Part shown: positions 1-5,838 of the stretch, one piece after another
Position numbering within the stretch: the first letter of the stretch is position 1
Layout of the letters: every line of letters begins with the position of its first letter
Source: Clostridia bacterium
GTDB taxonomy: Bacteria; Bacillota; Clostridia; Christensenellales; Aristaeellaceae
Assembly (NCBI GenBank): GCA_016297535.1
Contig: JAEDGL010000125.1
Coordinates: forward strand, 1-7,079
Direction of reading: 5' to 3'
DNA length: 7,079 nt
Program-made: the position numbers and the translations under genes
Notes under the pieces: generated by a model
The model's input: the letters and a program-made list of their open reading frames with translations, nothing else
Databases searched by the model: none
What the model was told of the DNA's origin: nothing

Positions 1-38
1 AGATCCAGCACCTTTTGAAGGTCTTGTGAGTTGTGCAT
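1..38 (-). CDS. Start of an unidentified gene, truncated by the window edge
   Basis: Only the first 12 codons are visible, reading MHNSQDLQKVLD and then running off the left edge. The ATG at 38-36 is preceded on the minus strand by an AGGGAGAA-type ribosome binding site ending about 6 nt before it, which is why I believe this is a genuine start. Nothing firm can be said about function. The peptide can be aligned loosely with the N-terminus of LexA repressors (consensus like TKRQQEILDF). In several clostridia lexA lies near miaA and hfq, and a one-mismatch SOS-like box lies upstream at 85-97. Twelve residues are too few to decide. It is not an Hfq start. The gene is separated from miaA by a terminator and about 200 nt of leader, so it is probably its own transcription unit. 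Confidence 0.5.
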   Translation of the reverse strand, partial: MHNSQDLQKVLD

Positions 39-245
39 TTCCGTTCTCCCTTCCATGCGTTAATGGTCAGTGGTTGGGGACAAGCGAACGAAAGTCCAAC
101 TTGCACCCCATTCATATCTTTCGTGTTTCCCTTCCTGTTTTCCTGCCTGATTGATAAATTTGTACCAATTTTTTTGTTTTTTCTTCCACCGAATTCATTA
201 TTGCCTTTTTTGGACAAAAACGGTAACGTTTTGTCGTTAGAACGC
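39..245. other. Non-coding leader between the left-edge gene and the miaA terminator
   Basis: This AT-rich stretch has no ORF with a ribosome binding site. It probably holds the promoter and 5' leader of the minus-strand gene starting at 38. The best promoter candidate I see on the minus strand is TTACCG (226-221), an 18-nt spacer and AATAAT (202-197), which is weak. Two dyads stand out. One is a 9-bp inverted repeat at 213-235 that overlaps the candidate -35. The other is a bulged hairpin at 73-100 inside the leader. Both are described as findings. Confidence 0.4.
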
Positions 246-282
246 AAAAACCGGAGCCGACTGCAGCGTCGCTCCGGTTTTT
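246..282 (-). terminator. Rho-independent terminator of the metG-tatD-GNAT-miaA operon
   Basis: CCGGAGC (251-257) pairs with GCTCCGG (271-277), extended by five A:T pairs, with a 13-nt apical segment that can add a short GAC/GTC stem. Read on the minus strand, it ends in TTTTTGCG. It lies 9 nt after the miaA stop codon. A-runs on the other side make it potentially bidirectional. Confidence 0.85.
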
Positions 283-290
283 CAAATGCC

Positions 291-1181
291 TTACCCGGCA
301 AGGAAAGCGTCGATCAGCCCACAGGCCTGCTTAACGGGATCGTCCGTCATATCCAGCCAATGGATGGCGGGATCGCGGCGGAACCAGGTCATCTGGCGTT
401 TGGCAAACTGCTTGATGGCGGTGGACAGCTGCTCCTTCATTTCCTCCAGCGAGCCAAATTCGCCCTTGAGGTATCGGGTGATAAACCTGTATTCCAGCCC
501 CAGCTTGAGCATGAAGGTTTCGCTGACGCCGCTGTCCAGCAGCTGCTTGACTTCCTCAATCATGCCCTGCTCCAGGCGGCGCTCCAGGCGCTCGTCGATA
601 CGCCTGCGCAGCGTTTCGCGATCCCAGGTTACGCCCAGGCGAAGCGTATCGTAGCGCGGCTCTCTGGAGGGGGCAACATCGTCGCCGTCGTGGATTTTTT
701 CCAGAATGCGCATCACGCGGTTGCGGTTGTGGGGATCCACATCCGTATCCGGAACGCATTGCCGCAGCATCAGGTACAATTCTTCGGTAGAGCGCGTTTC
801 CAGCTCGTCACGGTAGGCCAGATCGGGCATGCGGTTGCTCAGCACATAGCCATCCGCCACGCTGTCCACATACAGGCCGGTACCGCCCACCAGAAAGGGC
901 GTTTTGCCATGGGCGATGATTCCGTCGATGGCCTCGTAGGCCTGCTTCTGGAAATCGGCCATGGAATAGAACGCGCCTGCGTCCACCACATCGATCAGGT
1001 GGTGCACAACGCCCCGGGTTTCCTCCGGGGTGATTTTGCCGCTGCCCAGATCCAGCCCGCGAAACACCTGGCGGGAATCCGCGGATACGATTTCACCGCC
1101 GTAGCGCGCGGCCAGCTCAACGCCCAGGCCGCTTTTGCCCGAGGCATTGGTTCCGGCGATCACAATCAGTTTGGGGAGCAT
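291..1181 (-). CDS. miaA: tRNA dimethylallyltransferase MiaA
   Basis: MiaA transfers the dimethylallyl group of DMAPP to N6 of adenosine 37, next to the anticodon of tRNAs reading codons that start with U, giving i6A37, the substrate of the SAM-dependent MiaB. The 296-residue protein shows a P-loop GTNASGKS (10-17), SADSRQVF (33-40) with the catalytic-type Asp35, VGGTGLYV (98-105), DPHNRNRVMRILE (149-161) and the C-terminal FAKRQMTWFRRD (259-270). Length is normal for the shorter MiaA forms. I chose the ATG at 1181 because AGGGA lies 6 nt upstream and homology begins at once; an in-frame ATG at 1259 would add 26 unrelated residues inside the preceding gene. It is the last gene of the metG operon, 17 nt after the acetyltransferase stop. 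The P-loop (usual form GPTASGKS/T), SADSRQVF and LGLEYRFITRYL (227-238) mark a divergent MiaA subtype. Confidence 0.95.
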   Translation of the reverse strand: MLPKLIVIAGTNASGKSGLGVELAARYGGEIVSADSRQVFRGLDLGSGKITPEETRGVVHHLIDVVDAGAFYSMADFQKQAYEAIDGIIAHGKTPFLVGGTGLYVDSVADGYVLSNRMPDLAYRDELETRSTEELYLMLRQCVPDTDVDPHNRNRVMRILEKIHDGDDVAPSREPRYDTLRLGVTWDRETLRRRIDERLERRLEQGMIEEVKQLLDSGVSETFMLKLGLEYRFITRYLKGEFGSLEEMKEQLSTAIKQFAKRQMTWFRRDPAIHWLDMTDDPVKQACGLIDAFLAG

Positions 1182-1198
1182 AGCTGTTCCCTGCTTTC

Positions 1199-1678
1199 TT
1201 ATTTCACTTTGTGGTACGCCATGCGGGAGGTTCCATCCTCCACCCAGACGGTTCCGCAATGCTCAAAGCCGTTGCGTTCAAACGCCCTGCGCATGGGCAG
1301 ATTCTGTGCGTGGGTATCGCCGCGCACATTGCCGGATTTGGCAAAGGCCCAGCGCACAATCACATCCATCATGCCGCGCTTTTCCCCGGTGGAGGCAACG
1401 CGATGAAGCGTAACATAGGGCAGATCGTTTTTCCATGCGCCGTCGATCACCTGATAGGTGGGCTCGTCCCCCTGCGCCATCACGAATGCGGCGCAGATGA
1501 GGCTCCCTTCCTCGCATACATAAAGCTGCTCCCTTTGCAGATCGCGCTCCAGCACGCAATGGGGGTAGCCCTCCTCCCATTGACCGGGATTGCCCATGCG
1601 GGCCATGTAGGCCTTGGCGTTCGTATACAGCTGGCCCAGAGCAGGCAGGTCCTGCGCGGTTGCATGCCGGATATCCAT
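1199..1678 (-). CDS. GNAT-family N-acetyltransferase
   Basis: This 159-residue cytoplasmic protein has the GNAT layout. An N-terminal beta-alpha unit (MDIRHATAQDLPAL) is followed by a tryptophan-containing loop (GNPGQWEEGYP, 29-39), central strands, and an acetyl-CoA pyrophosphate-binding region at about 91-106 (LHRVASTGEKRGMMDV). The family's C-terminal signature is DTH-x2-N-x2-M (121-129) followed by NGFEHCG (136-142). The classical Q/R-x-x-G-x-G/A loop is degenerate (GEKRG), which is common in this subgroup. The substrate cannot be read from sequence: an amino acid, small amine, antibiotic or protein N-terminus are all possible. The ATG overlaps the tatD stop by one base (TGATG) and has an excellent GGAGGTG about 5 nt upstream, so it is translationally coupled to tatD. 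It is co-transcribed with metG, tatD and miaA and so should respond to the same methionine T-box. Confidence 0.88.
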   Translation of the reverse strand: MDIRHATAQDLPALGQLYTNAKAYMARMGNPGQWEEGYPHCVLERDLQREQLYVCEEGSLICAAFVMAQGDEPTYQVIDGAWKNDLPYVTLHRVASTGEKRGMMDVIVRWAFAKSGNVRGDTHAQNLPMRRAFERNGFEHCGTVWVEDGTSRMAYHKVK

Positions 1679-2457
1679 CAGTCCACCTCCGGAATGCCAA
1701 ACAGGCGGCAGGTGTTTTCATAGGCGGCCTGCGCAAGCTCTTGCGCCTGCATGCCGCGCAGCTGTGCCACTGTCTGGGCAACATACTGCACAAAGGATGG
1801 CTCGTTGCGCCTGCCACGCATGGGCACGGGCGCAAGATACGGGCTATCCGTTTCCACCAGGATGCGGTCCAGCGGAGCATAAGCGGCCACCTCCAGCAGC
1901 CGGTTGGCGTTTTTGAACGTAACCGGCCCCGCAAAGGAGAGATAAAAGCCCATGTCCAGATACGCACGGGCGCTTTCCACGCTGCCGCTGTAGCAGTGCA
2001 CCACGCCGGAGGGCAGCTGGCTGCGGTTGGCGCGCAGCAGGTCCAGCACATCGCCATGCGCGTCGCGCACATGGAACACGGCGGGCAGATGGAGCTCGCG
2101 GGCCAGCAGCAGCTGGCGCACGAAAACCTCCTTCTGTACCTCGCGCGGGGAGTGAGCGTAATAATAATCCAGGCCAATTTCTCCCACGCCCACGATGCGC
2201 TCTTCCTTTGTCCAGTCCGCCATGCGGGCGGCGCAATCCTCCGTCCAGGTGCGGGCTTCGTGGGGATGAACGCCCACAACGCCGTATACCCGGGGGTAGG
2301 CGCGGGTCAGACGAACGATCTGTTCGCTGGTTTCCAGATCGCTGCCCGCGAGGATGCAGCGGCTGACCCCTGCATCCTCCATACGGGCCATCACCTCCGA
2401 AAGATCCTCTGCAAACCTTTCGTTTTCAAGGTGACAGTGCGAGTCAAAAAGCTTCAT
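1678..2457 (-). CDS. tatD: TatD-family metal-dependent hydrolase (YabD/YcfH-like DNase)
   Basis: This is a TIM-barrel hydrolase of 259 residues, the usual size for the TatD family, whose characterised members are Mg2+-dependent 3'-5' exonucleases acting on DNA. Visible metal ligands and motifs are HxH in FDSHCHL (His7, His9), Glu93 in VGEIGLDYYY, His129 in FHVRDAH, His154 in VVHCYSGS, and Asp204 in VETDSPYLAPVPMRG. All expected catalytic residues are present. I start at the ATG at 2457, giving MKLFDSHCHL, rather than at an in-frame ATG at 2499 that would add 14 residues inside metG. The start overlaps the metG stop by 4 nt (ATGA), so translation is probably coupled; the nearest GGAGG is about 16 nt upstream. 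metG-tatD is a long-known gene pair in Bacillota (metS-yabD in Bacillus subtilis). DNA repair or quality-control roles are proposed for the family, and the physiological substrate here is unknown. Confidence 0.93.
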   Translation of the reverse strand: MKLFDSHCHLENERFAEDLSEVMARMEDAGVSRCILAGSDLETSEQIVRLTRAYPRVYGVVGVHPHEARTWTEDCAARMADWTKEERIVGVGEIGLDYYYAHSPREVQKEVFVRQLLLARELHLPAVFHVRDAHGDVLDLLRANRSQLPSGVVHCYSGSVESARAYLDMGFYLSFAGPVTFKNANRLLEVAAYAPLDRILVETDSPYLAPVPMRGRRNEPSFVQYVAQTVAQLRGMQAQELAQAAYENTCRLFGIPEVD

Positions 2458-4445
2458 CGGATATACGCACCGTCCTCCATGCCGGGCTCCACGGTGCACA
2501 GCCTGAGTACGTTGTCCTGCGCATCGGAGGCACAGAGGATCATGCCCTCGCTGGGAATGCCGCGCAGCTTGGCCGGCTTGAGGTTGCTGACCAGCACCAC
2601 CTGCTTGCCCACCATCTCCTCCGGCGTGTAGAATTTGGCAATGCCGCTGACCACGCTGCGCACGGGCTCGTCATCGGTCAGCTTTACGCTGAAGTGCAGC
2701 AGCTTGTCGCTTCCCTTCACCTTTTCGGCCGTCAGGATGCGGGCAACCCGCAGCTGAATCTGGTCAAACTGATCAATGGAAATCAGGCCTTCGGGCAGCT
2801 TTTCGGGCTTTTCTTCCTTTTTCTCCTGCTTCTTTTCCTTTTTGGGCTCGGGCTTCTTTTCCTGGGGATTGAGCGCTTCCAGCTCCTTCTGGATATCGAT
2901 CCGCGGGAACAGCGCCTCGCCCTTCTGCACCCGGGTGCCGGCAGGCAGACTGCCAAACCGGGCCAGGGAATCCCAGGTACGCAGCGACGGATCCGCAACG
3001 CCCAGCTGGGTAAAGATGCGGTCCGGCGTGGTGGGCATGAAGGGATAGATGAGCACGGCCACAAAACGCACGCATTCCGCCAGGGTCAGCAGCACATTGG
3101 CCAGACGGTCCTTCCTGGCCTCGTCCTTGCCCAGCACCCAAGGCTGCGTAAGATCGATGTACTTGTTGCACTCGCCGATCACCTTCCAGATCTCGGCCAG
3201 CGCCTGGCTGTACTGCAGCTTGTCCATCTGAGCCTCTACCAGGCCGGGCAGTGCCTTGCAATGCTCATGCAGCGGCGTATCCAGCGCTTCGTCCACGGCA
3301 TCCGTCCACGCGGGCAGCTCGCCGCCAAAATACTTTTCGATCATGGCCACGGTACGGGAAACCAGATTGCCCAGGTCGTTGGCCAGGTCGGCGTTCAGGC
3401 GGGTCAGGAATGCCTCGTTGGTATAGTTGCCATCGGAGCCAAAGGGCATCTCGCGCAGCAGATAGTAGCGGAGCGCATCGCAGCCGTAGCGGGCCACAAT
3501 GGGCTGGGCATACTGCACGTTGCCCTTGGATTTGCTCATCTTGTCGTTGCCAAACAGCAGCCAGCCGTGGGCAAACACCTGCTTGGGCAGGGGCAGTCCC
3601 AGCGCATGCAGCATGATGGGCCAGTAGATGGTGTGGAAACGCACAATTTCTTTGCCCACCAGATGCACATTGGCAGGCCAGTATTTCTGCATCAGCTCAT
3701 CATGATCGGTGCCGTATCCAAGGGCGGTAATGTAGTTGGACAGCGCGTCAATCCACACATAGACCACGTGCTTGGGATCAAAATCCACCGGTACGCCCCA
3801 GCTGAAGCTGGTGCGGCTGACGCACAGATCCTGCAGGCCGGGCTTGAGGAAATTGTTGATCATCTCGTTGGCGCGGCTGGCGGGCTGGATGAAATCCGGA
3901 TGGGTCTGGATATAGTCGATCAGCCAGTCCTGGTACTTGCTCATACGGAAGAAATAGCTTTCCTCGGTAACCACCTCGGTGGGGCGGCCGCAGTCGGGGC
4001 ATACCTTCACCCCGTCCTTTTCCACCAGCTGGCTGGGGGTCCAGAACGCCTCGCAGGGGGTGCAGTACTGGCCCTCGTATTCGGCCTTGTAGATATCGCC
4101 CTGCTCGTAGAGCTGGCGGAAGATTTTTTGTACAACCTTCTCGTGGCGTTCGTCGGTGGTGCGGATAAAATCATCATATTCGATGTTCATCAGCTTCCAC
4201 AGCTCTTTGGTGTTGGCAACGATCTCGTCTACATACGCCTTGGGGGAAACGCCCTTCTCGGCCGCCTTGCGCTCAATCTTCTGGCCGTGCTCATCCGTGC
4301 CGGTCAGAAAATAGGCGTCATAGCCCGTCAGCTTTTTGAAACGGGTCATGGCATCAGCCGCCACCGTGGTGTAGGTATGGCCGATATGCATATTGCCGGA
4401 GGGATAGTAAATGGGTGTGGTAATGTAGAACGTCTGTTTCTCCAT
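2454..4445 (-). CDS. metG: Methionyl-tRNA synthetase with C-terminal tRNA-binding domain
   Basis: MetRS activates methionine with ATP and charges initiator and elongator tRNA-Met. The 663-residue protein has all class I hallmarks. HIGH lies at 20-23 (SGNMHIGHTY) and KMSKS at 302-306 (NDKMSKSKGN). The connective-peptide zinc knuckle has four cysteines, Cys128, Cys131, Cys149 and Cys152 (CTPC...CPDC). The helical anticodon-binding domain spans about 345-500, and WVLGKD is seen near 436-441. A lysine/glutamate-rich linker at 529-549 joins it to a C-terminal OB-fold of the Trbp111/EMAPII type (about 555-663, with QLRVARI, VSNLKPAKLRG and SEGMIL). I chose the ATG at 4445, because GGGAGG lies 9 nt upstream and MEKQTFYITTPIYYPSG matches the family N-terminus. 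The in-frame ATG at 4454 abuts the ribosome binding site, and the one at 4550 lies inside the T-box. It is the first gene of its operon. Confidence 0.97.
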   Translation of the reverse strand: MEKQTFYITTPIYYPSGNMHIGHTYTTVAADAMTRFKKLTGYDAYFLTGTDEHGQKIERKAAEKGVSPKAYVDEIVANTKELWKLMNIEYDDFIRTTDERHEKVVQKIFRQLYEQGDIYKAEYEGQYCTPCEAFWTPSQLVEKDGVKVCPDCGRPTEVVTEESYFFRMSKYQDWLIDYIQTHPDFIQPASRANEMINNFLKPGLQDLCVSRTSFSWGVPVDFDPKHVVYVWIDALSNYITALGYGTDHDELMQKYWPANVHLVGKEIVRFHTIYWPIMLHALGLPLPKQVFAHGWLLFGNDKMSKSKGNVQYAQPIVARYGCDALRYYLLREMPFGSDGNYTNEAFLTRLNADLANDLGNLVSRTVAMIEKYFGGELPAWTDAVDEALDTPLHEHCKALPGLVEAQMDKLQYSQALAEIWKVIGECNKYIDLTQPWVLGKDEARKDRLANVLLTLAECVRFVAVLIYPFMPTTPDRIFTQLGVADPSLRTWDSLARFGSLPAGTRVQKGEALFPRIDIQKELEALNPQEKKPEPKKEKKQEKKEEKPEKLPEGLISIDQFDQIQLRVARILTAEKVKGSDKLLHFSVKLTDDEPVRSVVSGIAKFYTPEEMVGKQVVLVSNLKPAKLRGIPSEGMILCASDAQDNVLRLCTVEPGMEDGAYIR

Positions 4446-4722
4446 TGGTGTCATCCTCCCTGAAATCCCAAAATTCAAAAGAAAAAGCCCAGCCCCCGAT
4501 TTGCAAAGGGGCGAGCCATGCCCGCGGTACCACCCTGGTTTTTCACTCACGATCCGTTCTGAATCGTCTGGCCTGTAACGGGACCACCCGTTTCATCCTA
4601 CCTATCGGACAAAAAAGCTCCTGAGCCATGTTCCCAACGCTCTCCGCACCGCTTTGCACCCACCGCGGCTCTCTTTGCCGGAAAAACGAAGGTACTCTCC
4701 CATTCATCGCCAAGATTTTCAT
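4446..4722 (-). promoter_or_regulatory. Methionine T-box riboswitch leader of the metG operon
   Basis: On the minus strand the conserved T-box AGGGTGGTACCGCGGG lies at 4536-4521. Upstream are AAAGAGAGCC at about 4675-4666 (AGAGA-type bulge of stem I), a GGTGGGTGCAAAG distal loop region, and GGGAACATGGCTC at 4637-4625 with a specifier codon AUG at 4629-4627, i.e. methionine. A further stem, ACGGG-TGGT-CCCGT (4592-4579), fits stem III. The TGGT of the T-box can pair with an ACCA tRNA end, consistent with discriminator A73 of tRNA-Met. Uncharged tRNA-Met should stabilise the antiterminator and allow transcription of metG-tatD-GNAT-miaA, while charged tRNA leads to termination at the hairpin just before metG. 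T-box identity is certain. The specifier is read from its position in the GAAC-NNN context, not from a folded model. Confidence 0.93.
4482..4517 (-). terminator. T-box regulatory terminator in front of metG
   Basis: On the minus strand GGCTCGCCCC (4517-4508) pairs with GGGGGCTGGGC (4497-4487 region), with one or two mismatches, around a loop containing TTTGCAAAT. It is followed by TTTTTC (4486-4481). Its 5' arm directly follows the conserved T-box sequence, as expected for the alternative antiterminator/terminator switch. It would also stop readthrough from spmAB. Confidence 0.8.
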
Positions 4723-4726
4723 TTTT

Positions 4727-4754
4727 ATTATACCCGTTTTTACACGCTTGTCAA
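4727..4754 (-). promoter_or_regulatory. Sigma-A promoter of the metG operon
   Basis: On the minus strand TTGACA (4754-4749) and TATAAT (4732-4727) are both exact consensus, separated by 16 bp. Transcription should begin near 4720, just upstream of the T-box stem I. The -35 box is only 3 bp beyond the spmB stop codon. The strong constitutive promoter fits a gene regulated downstream by transcription attenuation. Confidence 0.9.
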
Positions 4755-4757
4755 CGT

Positions 4758-5258
4758 TCAAAACAGCATTCCTGCCAGCCAGACCCCCGCCAGCGCGCCA
4801 AGCAGGGAGCAGGGAATGGCATAGCCCGTGTTTTTCTGTCCCACCGCGCTCATGTAAACGCATACCGTGTAGAAAATGGTTTCGTTGGAGCCCATGAGGG
4901 TGCAGGCGATCAGCCCCGCGCGGCTGTCCGCACCATACCGGTCCAGCAGGTCCTTGAGCATGGCCAGCGCGCCGGAGCCGCTGAGGGGGCGGATGAGCAC
5001 CAGGGGTGCGGTCTGCGCCGGAAGGCCGGTTTTTTGCAGCAGGGGCGCGCATAATCCGCACAGCGCATCCATCAGCCCGGAGGATTGCATCAACTGGATG
5101 GCGCAGAGCATGGCCGCCAGATTGGGCAGAATCTGCACGGCGGTTCGCAGACCGCTTTTGGCGCCCTCCACAAACAGATCATACATGGGTAGCCTCTTCC
5201 AGGCGGCAGCGCATAAAACAAGGAGCATCAGGATTGGAATCAGCAGATCAACCGGCAT
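4758..5258 (-). CDS. spmB: Spore maturation protein B (SpmB)
   Basis: SpmB is a small membrane protein of the nucleoside-recognition (Gate) domain family. In Bacillus, SpmA and SpmB are needed for proper dehydration of the spore core and thus heat resistance; the transported substrate is unknown. The 166-residue protein has an N-terminal hydrophobic helix (about 4-20), the motif MYDLFVEGAKSGLRTA (25-40), RPLSGSGAL (90-98), and MGSNETIFYT (122-131), which is the family signature. A hydrophobic C-terminal helix follows (about 148-166). Length is slightly below the usual 170-180. The start at 5258 has GGAGG about 10 nt upstream and overlaps spmA by 11 nt, so the pair is co-translated. There is no terminator after it: the stop codon nearly touches the metG promoter. 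Confidence 0.93.
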   Translation of the reverse strand: MPVDLLIPILMLLVLCAAAWKRLPMYDLFVEGAKSGLRTAVQILPNLAAMLCAIQLMQSSGLMDALCGLCAPLLQKTGLPAQTAPLVLIRPLSGSGALAMLKDLLDRYGADSRAGLIACTLMGSNETIFYTVCVYMSAVGQKNTGYAIPCSLLGALAGVWLAGMLF

Positions 5259-5838
5259 GTTTTCGTTCCTCCCACCGGCGGCAGACGAGACCGGCTGCCA
5301 CTCCGGTCAATGTTGATAAGGCGGTGCAGGCAATGGTTGGCAGCAGGATGGCGTTGACATTGGCCGATCCGGCTGCCGCACGCAGCGTTAAAACCGTGGT
5401 GGGCAGCAGCTGAAGGCTGGTTGCATTTAAAATGAGCAGCATTTCCATATCGTGCTTTACCGGTGGATGCAAAGCCCGTTCTGTATCCATCCGGCGCATT
5501 GCCTCCAGCCCCATGGGCGTGGCTGCGTTGCCCATGCCCAGTACGTTCATGGCCAGATTGAGAGCGATGGCTCCGCGTGCTTCGGGCGTTTGTACATGAG
5601 GCATCAGCTTTTGAAGCAGCGGCGACAGCAGGCGCTGCAGTCCGCGCTGCGCCCCTGACGCTTTGGCAATTTCCATCAGCCCGCAAAAAAACAGATACCC
5701 TCCGCACAGCTCCACCGTAAGCGACAGCGCCTTGCCGCTTCCCAGAAGCGCAGCTTCCAGCAGTTGTCCGCCCGCTCCGTGCACACAGCCGTAGACCACG
5801 GAGGATGCAATCATTATAAACCAAATGTGATGTATCAT
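5248..5838 (-). CDS. spmA: Spore maturation protein A (SpmA)
   Basis: SpmA is the partner of SpmB, also a Gate-domain membrane protein acting in the forespore. Sequence signatures are the N-terminal MIHHIWFIMI helix, LSLTVELCGGYLFFCGLMEIA (38-58, hydrophobic), NVLGMGNAATPMGLEAM (98-114) and LNATSLQLLPTTVLTLRAAAGS (137-158), followed by a further helix and a basic tail (CRRWEERKHAG). The protein has 196 residues, the usual family size. I prefer the ATG at 5838 because GGAG lies 6 nt before it and homologues begin with M-x-x-IW. An in-frame ATG at 5850 has no ribosome binding site and would add only MEKC. The gene diverges from abrB across a region of about 200 bp. No sigma-A -35 box is visible upstream, which fits a sporulation sigma factor. 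Confidence 0.93.
   Translation of the reverse strand: MIHHIWFIMIASSVVYGCVHGAGGQLLEAALLGSGKALSLTVELCGGYLFFCGLMEIAKASGAQRGLQRLLSPLLQKLMPHVQTPEARGAIALNLAMNVLGMGNAATPMGLEAMRRMDTERALHPPVKHDMEMLLILNATSLQLLPTTVLTLRAAAGSANVNAILLPTIACTALSTLTGVAAGLVCRRWEERKHAG

Noticed and set aside
246..282. CRISPR-like or mobile-element terminal repeat
   Set aside because: It is a single hairpin with a T-run immediately after miaA, fully explained as an intrinsic terminator; no second copy in the window.
39..290. hfq downstream of miaA, as in many Bacillota
   Set aside because: No Hfq-like reading frame is present in this interval, and the start of the next gene does not resemble Hfq.
33..1406. Open reading frame of 457 codons on the plus strand opposite miaA and the GNAT gene
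   Set aside because: It crosses a terminator and two genes in antisense, its first 80 residues come from the AT-rich leader, and no domain is recognisable. It is a shadow of the real genes.
1660..2631. Open reading frame of 323 codons on the plus strand opposite tatD
   Set aside because: Antisense to a complete TatD with all metal ligands; histidine- and alanine-rich composition is typical of a shadow frame.
2694..4463. Open reading frame of 589 codons on the plus strand opposite metG
   Set aside because: It is antisense to a protein with every MetRS motif, has no plausible family motifs or ribosome binding site, and is explained by the GC-rich codon use of metG leaving few stops on the other strand.
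4446..4550. N-terminal extension of MetRS from an ATG at 4550
   Set aside because: The extra 35 codons would be the T-box antiterminator and terminator; the ribosome binding site and family N-terminus both select 4445.
4543..5061. Minus-strand ORF of 172 codons spanning the T-box leader and part of spmB
   Set aside because: It lies across the consensus promoter and T-box and in another frame of spmB, so it is not a gene.
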